This document shows positions 25,855 through 33,319 of a stretch of DNA of 64,000 nucleotides, in pieces (position 1 is the first letter of the stretch; every line of letters begins with the position of its first letter). Location of the stretch: positions 272,217 to 336,216 of the forward strand of contig NZ_FXYY01000002.1 of NCBI RefSeq assembly GCF_900169165.1. Direction: 5' to 3'. The notes beneath the pieces are model-generated. The model was not told the DNA's origin, did not search any database, and was given only the letters and a program-made list of their open reading frames with translations. Origin of the DNA: Brevibacterium linens ATCC 9172. GTDB lineage: Bacteria; Actinomycetota; Actinomycetes; Actinomycetales; Brevibacteriaceae. The position numbers were made by a program, and so were the translations under genes.

Positions 25855-26220
25855 CCTATCGCCATGCCTGTAGCCGGTGTGCTAGTGCTCGACTGGAACC
25901 ACCTCTCAGCACGTCGCGTCGACGCTCCTGCGTCGCCCCTGGACGACCAACTCGACACGCCCGCAGCACAGGCCATGTGACGTGTCCCGGCTTCCCGAAC
26001 GGTCGGGGTTGGGTGGCTGTGGTGTTGCTGCGTTCTCGTCGAGAGGATCAGCAGACTCGATCAGAGTCGATTGGGATAAGACGCGAAGGCGGTCAGGTCA
26101 GGGCGGCCGAAGCAGGCCGGCGGGGTAGCGTCGGACTCTCCATTTGAAGGCGCACGGTTCTTGACCGGATGCGTTTTGGCTCGTGGCGATCACCGTTCCG
26201 ATCGTCGCAGTCTCCGATGT
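25855..26220. other. Intergenic stretch with no recognised feature
   Basis: About 365 bases between the regulator and the convergent racemase. One frame (25851-26147) stays open but encodes Arg/Ser/Cys-rich sequence without domain features and probably represents the lost +1 tail of the regulator followed by noncoding DNA. No terminator with a T-tract was seen. Confidence 0.45.
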
Positions 26221-26934
26221 TCAATGCCGAATGGTTACAGGCTCGTCCGCCATCATCCACTCAACAATCGCCGCCACATGCGCATCGACTGAGTCGATGG
26301 CTGGCAGGGGAGCGGTCTCCGGTGGGACCAACAGGCCGATCTCCGTGCATGACAGCGCCACCGCGTCAGCGCCGCGGGCCTTGAAGTCGTTCATGATCTC
26401 GACGTAGCGTGCCCGCGAAGCATCCGTGAAGACTCCCTGCGTGAGTTCGTCGAAAATGATCTGATCGACCTCGAGGCACGTCTCCTCATCGGGAACGAGC
26501 GTCCGGATTCCCTGCTCCTCGAGTCGTCCCGTGTAGAAGTCATCGAGCATCGTCCACTTCGTGCCCAGAACCGCCAGCGTCGAATAGTCCTGACGCTTCG
26601 CCACTGTCGCGATCGAATCGACCATGTGAATGAGAGGCGCATCGACTGAGGCTTCGATCGCCGGGGCGCACTTATGCATGAGATTGGTGGCAATCGCGAC
26701 AGCTTCGGCGCCGCCATCGACTAAACGCTGCGCCGTCGCCGTCAGGGATGCATCATTACCTGCCCAATCGTTGGCCTCCTGCAGCTCCCGGATGTCCGCG
26801 AAGTCGCACGAGTCGAGGAGGATCTGCGCGGAATGATGACCGCCGAGCTTTTTGGCCACGGCATCGTTGATCTTCGTGTAGTACTCGATGCTCGAATGCC
26901 AGCTCATTCCACCCAGCAGACCGATCCTGCGCAT
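26221..26934 (-). CDS. Aspartate/glutamate racemase family protein (YgeA-like)
   Basis: 237 residues from ATG 26934, preceded by GAGGAGTGGGAGT; longer in-frame starts are unlikely. MRRIGLLGGMSWHSSIEYY and ATNLMHKCAP, then VALSCTEIGLLV, define the broad-specificity amino-acid racemase family. The second catalytic Cys (SCTEI) is present. The residue that is Cys before TNTMH in many members is Ala here (AIATNLMH), so the mechanism may be one-base or altered; E. coli L-DER is a known atypical case at this position. It is divergent from the LysR-TRAP operon, suggesting it processes an imported amino or dicarboxylic acid. Confidence 0.8.
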   Translation of the reverse strand: MRRIGLLGGMSWHSSIEYYTKINDAVAKKLGGHHSAQILLDSCDFADIRELQEANDWAGNDASLTATAQRLVDGGAEAVAIATNLMHKCAPAIEASVDAPLIHMVDSIATVAKRQDYSTLAVLGTKWTMLDDFYTGRLEEQGIRTLVPDEETCLEVDQIIFDELTQGVFTDASRARYVEIMNDFKARGADAVALSCTEIGLLVPPETAPLPAIDSVDAHVAAIVEWMMADEPVTIRH

Positions 26935-27030
26935 ACTCCCACTCCTCAAATCAGCACTTAAGTCACGACGATTACTTCCAGTGTGGTGCGCATCATCCAC
27001 CTCCGGTAGACCCAGTTCCCTCTGCTCTGA

Positions 27031-27047
27031 CATAAGCTGGACTTATG
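27031..27047. promoter_or_regulatory. Dyad overlapping the LysR start codon
   Basis: CATAAG-CTGGA-CTTATG, an inverted repeat whose right arm contains the LysR start codon (27045-27047). It lies in the 110-base divergent interval between the racemase and lysR genes, so it may be an autoregulatory site. Confidence 0.4.
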
Positions 27048-28082
27048 TCTACTGTCTTCGAACAGGCTCTCGACCTCGGCGAGCCCAAACGCCTCCTGAT
27101 CTTCGGCGCCATCGCCGAATCCGGCAGCATCGGTGCCGCAGCCCGCGAACTCGGCTGGTCCCAACCAGCACTGTCCCAACACATGAATGCGCTCGAGAAA
27201 GACCTCAACGTCACCCTCTTCGATCGCACCCCACGCGGCATTCGGCTTACCACTGCCGGCCAACTCGCTCGCATTCGCGCCAACGAGGTGGCCGCCTCGG
27301 TGACGGGATTGCGCAGTGACCTTGCGAAAGCCTTCGGCCTCGGCGGACGCAATGTCCGGCTCGCCGGATTCCCCAGCTTCGTCATCGGCCCATTGGCCGC
27401 AGCACTCGGCAGGCTGGAAGCAAACGCGGGCACACAGGCTGACTCGCCGCTTCACCATTCGTACGAAGTCTCCGAGGCCGAACCGCCCGAAGCACTGCGG
27501 ATGCTCGACGATGGCGACATCGACATCGCCTTCCTCTTCCATCACGAAGACGAAACCCCGCCCGAGCTCTCCGGACACATGACCGTCGACCTCGGCGCCG
27601 ACCACCTCGACCTGCTTGTGCCTGAACGCTGGAACCGTGCCGGGCAGATCCAACACCTCAACGATGTTGCCGAACTGCCGTGGATCATGGGATGCGTGCG
27701 GTGCCGATCCACCGCCGAACGCCTCTGCCGCACTGCCGGCTTCGAACCCCGAACCCGGCACATCACCGACAACCCCGCCGCCATCCAATCGCTCGTCTCC
27801 AACGGGCTCGGCGTCGCGCTGCTGCCTCGCAGCGCCCGCCGCTACTCCCAGATCCCCGGCATCGACCCGATCGCCCTGGAAGAAGCCGGCACCCGTCGAG
27901 TCTCCGCGCTGATCCCCGACGGTTTGGCTGACGCTTCCGAGGTGCTTGACCTGATCGATGCGCTGCGAGCCGCCGATATCGCCGTCGGTGGGACAGGCGC
28001 GCCAACCGGCGCCGATGCAGCAGAAGCCGCTATCGGTGCAACCGCCGCCGGCACCGCGACCGACCGTTACAGTGACTCCTGA
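27045..28082 (+). CDS. LysR-family transcriptional regulator
   Basis: 345 residues. The N-terminal winged helix RLLIFGAIAESGSIGAAARE, then LGWSQPALSQHMNALEKDLN and TLFDRTPRGIRLTTAGQ, is canonical for LysR. A substrate-binding-like effector domain and an Ala/Gly-rich tail follow. Its stop overlaps the dctQ start by one base, so it is co-transcribed with the TRAP genes, and it is divergent from the racemase. Likely local activator responding to the transported substrate. Confidence 0.9.
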   Translation: MSTVFEQALDLGEPKRLLIFGAIAESGSIGAAARELGWSQPALSQHMNALEKDLNVTLFDRTPRGIRLTTAGQLARIRANEVAASVTGLRSDLAKAFGLGGRNVRLAGFPSFVIGPLAAALGRLEANAGTQADSPLHHSYEVSEAEPPEALRMLDDGDIDIAFLFHHEDETPPELSGHMTVDLGADHLDLLVPERWNRAGQIQHLNDVAELPWIMGCVRCRSTAERLCRTAGFEPRTRHITDNPAAIQSLVSNGLGVALLPRSARRYSQIPGIDPIALEEAGTRRVSALIPDGLADASEVLDLIDALRAADIAVGGTGAPTGADAAEAAIGATAAGTATDRYSDS

Positions 28083-28576
28083 TGAGCACGTTCACCAAAG
28101 TCCTCGATAGGTGGCTGACGGTCACCACGGCCGTGGCAATCATCGTGATGATGCTCCACATCGTCTCCCACGCCCTGGCCCGATCGATCTTCCACGCCCC
28201 GATCTACGGCACCAACGAGATCGTCGAATACTGGTACCTGCCGATCGTTGCGCTCCTCGGCATCCCCGCCGCCCAGCTGCAGAAGGAACACATCACCGTG
28301 ACCATGGCCATCGAGCGGGCAAAACCCGCCACCGCTACGGTATTCACGGTCTTCGCGTGCCTCCTCGGCACACTCGTGTCGATCGCTTTCGCCTGGTTTG
28401 GGCTGAGCAAGGCACTGGAAAACACGGCTATCGGATCGACCGCCGATGTCTCCGACGTCATCACCTGGCCCGTGTACTACCTCGTGCCGGTCGTGTTCGT
28501 GCTCCTCGCTGTGCTTTACATCCTCGACGCCTTCGCGATCCTCCGCCGCCGCACCGAAGCAGGCGAGCAGGAGTGA
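28082..28576 (+). CDS. dctQ: TRAP transporter small permease (DctQ-like)
   Basis: 164 residues with four hydrophobic segments (VTTAVAIIVMMLHIVSHALA near 15-34, WYLPIVALLGIPAAQLQ, ATVFTVFACLLGTLVSIAFA, WPVYYLVPVVFVLLAVLYIL) and the family motif YGTNEIVEYWYLP. It is the four-helix small membrane subunit of a tripartite ATP-independent periplasmic transporter, and overlaps dctM by 4 bases. Confidence 0.88.
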   Translation: MSTFTKVLDRWLTVTTAVAIIVMMLHIVSHALARSIFHAPIYGTNEIVEYWYLPIVALLGIPAAQLQKEHITVTMAIERAKPATATVFTVFACLLGTLVSIAFAWFGLSKALENTAIGSTADVSDVITWPVYYLVPVVFVLLAVLYILDAFAILRRRTEAGEQE

Positions 28577-30168
28577 ACGCGAAAACCGACCTCACCGGCG
28601 CACCCCTGCCCCCAGAAGACTCAAACAGCGCGAACATCATCGGCACGACCACCCAGAAACCCACCACAGCACTCTTCCCACGCGGATCCCGCCGCGAACG
28701 CCCCGGCACACTGGCCCTGACCATCGGGTTCGGGCTCGTCGCCGTCTGCCTCGCAGGCCTCTTCACCAGCCCATCTGCGGCCATCGGCGGAGCCTGGTGC
28801 ATCGGAATGATGCTCGTCCTCCTCTTCCTGTCCGTCCCGGTGGCCATCGCCTTGTCCGTACCATCGATCATCGGCGTCTACGCCGTGTCCGGCATCCCGG
28901 CGACGATGAACATCCTCTCCACCGCCCCATTCAGTGCCGTCTCTGACTGGTCGATGAGCGTGCTGCCGATGTTCATCTTCATGGGCATGCTGCTCACCCA
29001 ATCGGGACTGTCCGGCAAGGTCTACCGGGTCGCCGACCACTGGTTCAGCTGGCTGCCCGGCGGCATCGGCATCGGCACCACCTTCGCCGGTGCCGGGCTG
29101 TCGGCAGTCACCGGTTCGACCATCGGCATGACCTACGCGCTCGGCCGCGCAGGCATTCCCGAAATGCTCAAAGCCGGCTACGACCGCCGCATGGCCGTGG
29201 GAACCGTCATGGTCTCCGGAATGACCGGCAACCTCATTCCACCCTCGATCCTCATGGTCGTCTACGCCGGCATCGCCTCTGTGCCCGTCGGCCCCGCCCT
29301 CATGGCCGGTGCCCTGCCCGGAATCGTGCTCGCCGTCTGCTTTGCTGCCTTCATCTTCGCCCTCGGCGTCGTCGCCCCGAAACTCGTCGGCCGCGGTCAA
29401 AGCGCCCAGAATCCAACGAACACCACGGACACCACCCGCCCAACAACAACCTGGCGTGACCGCTTCACCTCCCTGACCAGCGTGTGGGGTTTCGCGATCA
29501 TCCTCGTCGTTCTCTTCGGCGGCATGTTCTCCGGCATCTTCACCCCCACCGAGGCCGGAGCCGCCGCCGCACTCTGCTCACTCCTGCTGTGCCTGTGGGA
29601 GAAGCGAGACGACGGGCCGTGGCGGAAGGTCGCGGATTCGGCCATGGATACGGTGGCGGCCACCTCGGCGATCTTCTTCATCATGATCGGCGCGACCATG
29701 CTCACCAGCCTGCTCGCCATAACCGGACTCGCCCCCATCCTCACCGGCCTCATCACTGACCTCGGGCTCTCGCGGATCGGATTCCTGCTCGTCCTCATCG
29801 TCCTCTACATCGTCATGGGCATGTTCTTCGACACCCTGTCGATGATGCTGCTGACCATCCCGATCCTCCTGCCCACCCTCGAGACGATGGGCGTGAGCCC
29901 GCTGTGGTTCGGGGTCTTCGTCGTCCTCCTCGGCGAGTTCGCCATGGTCACCCCGCCGGTCGGCATCATCCCCTACATCGTCCACTCGATCGCGAAGAAC
30001 TCCGAGGTCAACCTCGGTGCCACGGTCACGCTGCGCGACATCTTCATCTCTCTGCTGTGGTTCCTGCCCGTCGGTGTCATCTTCCTCATCCTCATGGTCG
30101 CCGTGCCCGGAATGACCGAATGGCTGCCCGACCTCATCAGCCGCACGAGCGGGGGAATGCCCGGATAA
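28573..30168 (+). CDS. dctM: TRAP transporter large permease (DctM-like)
   Basis: 531 residues starting at GTG 28573 inside the dctQ stop (GTGA). After an about 50-residue soluble N-terminus come about 12 hydrophobic segments: SVPVAIALSVPSIIGVYAV; MSVLPMFIFMGMLLTQSGLS; GAGLSAVTGSTIGMTYALGR; SGMTGNLIPPSILMVVYAGI; FSGIFTPTEAGAAAALCSLL; LGEFAMVTPPVGIIPYIVHS. These match DctM substrate-channel signatures. It imports an organic acid using an ion gradient. Confidence 0.92.
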   Translation: MNAKTDLTGAPLPPEDSNSANIIGTTTQKPTTALFPRGSRRERPGTLALTIGFGLVAVCLAGLFTSPSAAIGGAWCIGMMLVLLFLSVPVAIALSVPSIIGVYAVSGIPATMNILSTAPFSAVSDWSMSVLPMFIFMGMLLTQSGLSGKVYRVADHWFSWLPGGIGIGTTFAGAGLSAVTGSTIGMTYALGRAGIPEMLKAGYDRRMAVGTVMVSGMTGNLIPPSILMVVYAGIASVPVGPALMAGALPGIVLAVCFAAFIFALGVVAPKLVGRGQSAQNPTNTTDTTRPTTTWRDRFTSLTSVWGFAIILVVLFGGMFSGIFTPTEAGAAAALCSLLLCLWEKRDDGPWRKVADSAMDTVAATSAIFFIMIGATMLTSLLAITGLAPILTGLITDLGLSRIGFLLVLIVLYIVMGMFFDTLSMMLLTIPILLPTLETMGVSPLWFGVFVVLLGEFAMVTPPVGIIPYIVHSIAKNSEVNLGATVTLRDIFISLLWFLPVGVIFLILMVAVPGMTEWLPDLISRTSGGMPG

Positions 30169-30309
30169 TCCTCGCCGAGGTGGCCCTGCCCACCCGTGCA
30201 CTGTGTCGTTCGGGTGGCTGCCGCAGGGTGTGAGCGGACTCATGGTTAGGGTGACCTCATTCAGGCATATGATTGGAGGGAATTCTCAGCCTTCGTTCAA
30301 AGGAGTCCC

Positions 30310-31587
30310 ATGAAGCGCATCCGCACGGCAGCACGCCCCGCCAAGGCCATTGCGGCGGTCGCATCGCTGGCACTGTTGGCCGGATGCGCAGGATCCGTCG
30401 GCGGTGAGGGATCAGGTTCGGGCGACTCCGCGGGGAAGGGCTTCGCCTATGAGGCTTCCCAGGATGAAATCGATGCGGCTCTGGCCGACCTTGACCCGGT
30501 GACGATCAAGTTCCAGCCGTCGTCGATGTCGGAGAAGTCGATCCTCGCGCCGAACGGACTCGACGTGAAGAAGGCCATCGAGGAACGCTCGGATGGCAAG
30601 ATCACCGTCGACATCGTGTGGGGCCAGGCTATCGCCAGCTACGCCGACGTCGATGACGCCCTGGCCGATGGACGAGTCGACCTCGCATTCACCCTCCCGT
30701 CGTACACCCCGGCCGAGTACCCCGCCTTCGACGCGATCGGCACGGCCATGTCGACCCTGCCGTCCTCGCCGGTGGCCAGTGATCTGGCGGCGAACGCGGC
30801 CGGTGTGCAGGCAGCATGGGAGACGCCCGAAGTGCTTGAAGAATTCGAGAAGAAGAACCTCGTCCCGCTCATTCCGATGCTCGCCGCGGGTGGGTATTCG
30901 ACGATGTGCTCGAAGCCGATGACGTGGCTCGATGACTGGAAGGGCAAGCAGGTGCGTGTCGGTTCGGCCGCGGCGGGCAAGCAGATGACCGATCTGGGTG
31001 CGACTCCGGTGTCGTTGTCATTCCCGGAGACCTATGAGGCGCTGCAGCGCGGAACCGTTGATTGCGATCTCGGTCAGCTGGCACCGAACGTCGAGGCCGG
31101 CACCTTCGAGGTCGCCCCGAACATCGGTGTGGCCTCGGACGCGGGCATTGCCCGTTCGGCGGGTGCGATCACGGCGGGCAAGAAGTATGCGGAGCTGCCG
31201 GTGGCCTACCAGCAGGTCATCTTCGACTCGATGTCGACGACATTCTCCACGATGATGGAGGTCGTTATCGGTGCGAAGGCGCAGGCTGTCGAGCAGGCGA
31301 AGGACAACGACGGTTCAGTTCAGCCGTTTGACGATGACGTGCAGAAGCAGATGGCGAAGTACGCGAAGACGCTGTCGGACAAGACCGCTGAGAAGGCTGG
31401 CGTTGACGGCGCGCCGAAGACGCTGGGCACCGCTGGAACCGAATGGGCAAAGTCCGTGTCCGAGCTCGGTTACGACGACAAGGGTGACTTCGCCTCACTC
31501 GACGAGTGGTACCCGGAGGACGCCTCGTACGACAAGCTCGGCGACGAGCTGTTTGAGAAGGTCATGGCCGAGCACCGGCCGGAGTGA
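30310..31587 (+). CDS. dctP: TRAP transporter substrate-binding lipoprotein (DctP-like)
   Basis: 425 residues with AAAGGAG upstream. It has a lipoprotein signal peptide with lipobox LLAGC (Cys at about 26), then a Gly/Ser linker and a DctP fold: SYADVDDALADGRVDLAFTL, WLDDWKGKQVRVGSAAAGKQ, SFPETYEALQRGTVDCDLGQ. It delivers the ligand to DctQM. Substrate cannot be assigned; linkage to a divergent racemase makes an amino-acid-like or dicarboxylate ligand plausible. Confidence 0.9.
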   Translation: MKRIRTAARPAKAIAAVASLALLAGCAGSVGGEGSGSGDSAGKGFAYEASQDEIDAALADLDPVTIKFQPSSMSEKSILAPNGLDVKKAIEERSDGKITVDIVWGQAIASYADVDDALADGRVDLAFTLPSYTPAEYPAFDAIGTAMSTLPSSPVASDLAANAAGVQAAWETPEVLEEFEKKNLVPLIPMLAAGGYSTMCSKPMTWLDDWKGKQVRVGSAAAGKQMTDLGATPVSLSFPETYEALQRGTVDCDLGQLAPNVEAGTFEVAPNIGVASDAGIARSAGAITAGKKYAELPVAYQQVIFDSMSTTFSTMMEVVIGAKAQAVEQAKDNDGSVQPFDDDVQKQMAKYAKTLSDKTAEKAGVDGAPKTLGTAGTEWAKSVSELGYDDKGDFASLDEWYPEDASYDKLGDELFEKVMAEHRPE

Positions 31588-31633
31588 TCCGGGACGCTAG
31601 TTGCTGTCATTTCGATGAGAATCTCGGTTGGGC

Positions 31634-31691
31634 TGGAGTTTATTGAACTCTCGGCTCAAATTCCGAGCGGTTCAATCTTTCAATACTCCAG
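31634..31691 (+). terminator. Nested hairpin downstream of the TRAP operon
   Basis: An outer pair CTGGAGT (31634-31640) / ACTCCAG (31685-31691) encloses TTGAAC...CTCGG / CCGAG...GTTCAA (31643-31675). It lies 47 bases after the dctP stop. The T-tract is poor (TCTTTC), so terminator function is likely rather than certain. Confidence 0.45.
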
Positions 31692-31782
31692 CTATTAGAA
31701 TCGTACAGACAGTTTGAAAGGCTCAAGCTGTTCGCAAGCTGAAGCTGATTACTGTGCGAGGAGTCCTCGCTGAAAAGTGACT

Positions 31783-32436
31783 CTATTCGTTTAGGTACCA
31801 GGCCGTGGTCTCCAGAGTATCCACGCCAATAAAGTTCCTCAGTAATCGATCCTTCCTTCTTGGCAAAATTACATATTTATTGTCATTTTTGTCGTGCTTG
31901 ACTAGGTGTTTAACTGTTTTTACGCTACCGTATTTGAGTTTCGAGTATATTAGCCCGCGAATCTGATCGCGTACCGTCGACGCGTGCATCAAAAACGTAA
32001 CGGTGGCTATGCACGCGATAAGTAGGATGGCGGCAGAGATCAGAGTGGTTGCCGTTTGCGACCAGTTCCAGATCGCGCCGAGCGCAATTGCGCCAGCGAC
32101 TAGAGCAAACGTAGCTGCGAGAACCGTGAGGGCGACCGCGAAAGATGGCAGCAGTCCTGAAGGGAGCAGTATCCGCGGTAGCCTCTGCTTAAGCATGTTT
32201 CTCGCGCTTAAATTAAGTAACGTGACAACTTCTGAAAGATCGGAGTCTTCGTTGCCATTGGCATTACGGCTAGACTCGGCCATTTCGCTTAACTTGATTT
32301 GAGCTTCTAATTCGGAGACAAGAGAGGAGAGTTTTTCTTCGTGTCTGGTTGGCTTGAAGTAGTCGAGCCCTTTTGACACGAGTACTGAAAAAGCACTGGA
32401 CCCTAATATGGCTAATAGTATTGTGCTGAAGCTCAT
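31783..32436 (-). CDS. Hypothetical membrane protein
   Basis: 217 residues, with AGGAGG before the ATG. One N-terminal hydrophobic segment (FSTILLAILGSSAFSVLVSK), a helical, charged coiled-coil-like stretch (about 30-80), two adjacent membrane segments (about 97-150), then a basic cytosolic tail (LVKHDKNDNKYVILPRRKDR). No family recognised. Codon usage is AT-richer than its neighbours and it lies next to vapBC, so acquisition by transfer is likely. Confidence 0.65.
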   Translation of the reverse strand: MSFSTILLAILGSSAFSVLVSKGLDYFKPTRHEEKLSSLVSELEAQIKLSEMAESSRNANGNEDSDLSEVVTLLNLSARNMLKQRLPRILLPSGLLPSFAVALTVLAATFALVAGAIALGAIWNWSQTATTLISAAILLIACIATVTFLMHASTVRDQIRGLIYSKLKYGSVKTVKHLVKHDKNDNKYVILPRRKDRLLRNFIGVDTLETTAWYLNE

Positions 32437-32466
32437 TGTCCTCCTATCGTGATGCTCCCGAGCTGA

Positions 32467-32892
32467 TCAGTTTGACTGCCCCGTCCACGGATTCACTAGC
32501 CGGACTCCAGCAAGCGCTTCGAAATGTTTGGTGTTTCGCGTTGCGACAGTCATCTGATGCGCAACTGCGATTGAAGCAATGAGGGCATCATCGAGAGGCG
32601 CATGCTCGGGTACGCGGAATGAGCCCAGTGCGCGGGCGGCAGGCAGATCGAAAGGGAGAATGCGTCCCGCGAATCCGGGGAGGAGCATTTCCTCGAACCA
32701 CATTCGCAAGATCTTGCCTTGCTGCGAATCTGTGCGTTCTTTCGCCGTCACACCACGTTCGATCTCGGAAATGCTCAGGGCCGATACAAACTGGGCTTGC
32801 GCGGGCACCGAACTCGACCAGGATTCGACCTCCGGATTTCGACCGCGCACTCGCAGAGCCGACAGGACGTTCGTATCGAGAAGGAAGTTCAT
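32467..32892 (-). CDS. vapC: VapC-type PIN-domain toxin
   Basis: 141 residues. PIN ribonuclease pattern: NFLLDTNVLSALR (D6), ALSISEIERGV (acidic pair), HAPLDDALIASIAVAH, VATRNTKHFEAL. These supply the conserved acidic residues that hold Mg for RNA cleavage. It overlaps the antitoxin gene by 4 bases (ATGA) and lies downstream of it, the normal vapBC order. Confidence 0.9.
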   Translation of the reverse strand: MNFLLDTNVLSALRVRGRNPEVESWSSSVPAQAQFVSALSISEIERGVTAKERTDSQQGKILRMWFEEMLLPGFAGRILPFDLPAARALGSFRVPEHAPLDDALIASIAVAHQMTVATRNTKHFEALAGVRLVNPWTGQSN

Positions 32893-33116
32893 AGCTCTGC
32901 GCTGCGGGCTTTCAGACCGAGGCGTTTCGGCTCGAACTCGAAGTGCGTGTCCGTAGGCATTGAGATGAGATCAACGAGTGTCGGCTCCTCTGCCGCAATG
33001 CCGACCGCAAGGGCTTCCCTGGCTTCTGCCTCGATGCTCGAATGATGTGCAGCCGCCCGTCTTCGCAGTATGGCTTTGGTGCCCTCCGGCAGATTGCGAA
33101 TCAAAATCTGTTCCAC
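32889..33116 (-). CDS. vapB: VapB/FitA-type antitoxin
   Basis: 75 residues starting at GTG 33116 behind AGGAGG; a longer frame to 33188 is rejected because the ribosome site and domain start agree here. VEQILIRNLPEGTKAILRRR is the ribbon-helix-helix domain of FitA-like antitoxins, and HHSSIEAEAREALAVGI follows. The C-terminus (MPTDTHFEFEPKRLG) resembles the toxin-binding tail. Two GATATC elements upstream are probable operators. Confidence 0.88.
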   Translation of the reverse strand: MEQILIRNLPEGTKAILRRRAAAHHSSIEAEAREALAVGIAAEEPTLVDLISMPTDTHFEFEPKRLGLKARSAEL

Positions 33117-33126
33117 GACGCCTCCT

Positions 33127-33146
33127 CCTGATATCAACTCAATGAT
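33127..33146. promoter_or_regulatory. Candidate vapBC operator
   Basis: TGATATCA-ACTCA-ATGATATC: two GATATC palindromes (33127-33132 and 33141-33146) 14 bases apart centre to centre, just upstream of the vapB ribosome site. The spacing is suited to two ribbon-helix-helix dimers. Confidence 0.5.
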
Positions 33147-33319
33147 ATCGTTTACAGTGCTTGGTGAGAAGAGGTTCTTCCAATCCACCGCAAACTCTCA
33201 ATCGCACACACTCCCTGATCAACTAGGCTGGTGACGGCGCCAGACCACAGCGTGCCGGCCACGGCAATCCACGCCCCACGGGGTCGCAGGACCACAGACG
33301 AGTGAAAGGTGACAAGCGG

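Noticed and set aside
28111..28572. In-frame upstream extension of dctM (start at 28111)
   Set aside because: The extension overlaps dctQ completely and is Arg/His-rich antipattern sequence; the GTG at 28573 overlapping the dctQ stop has the right context.
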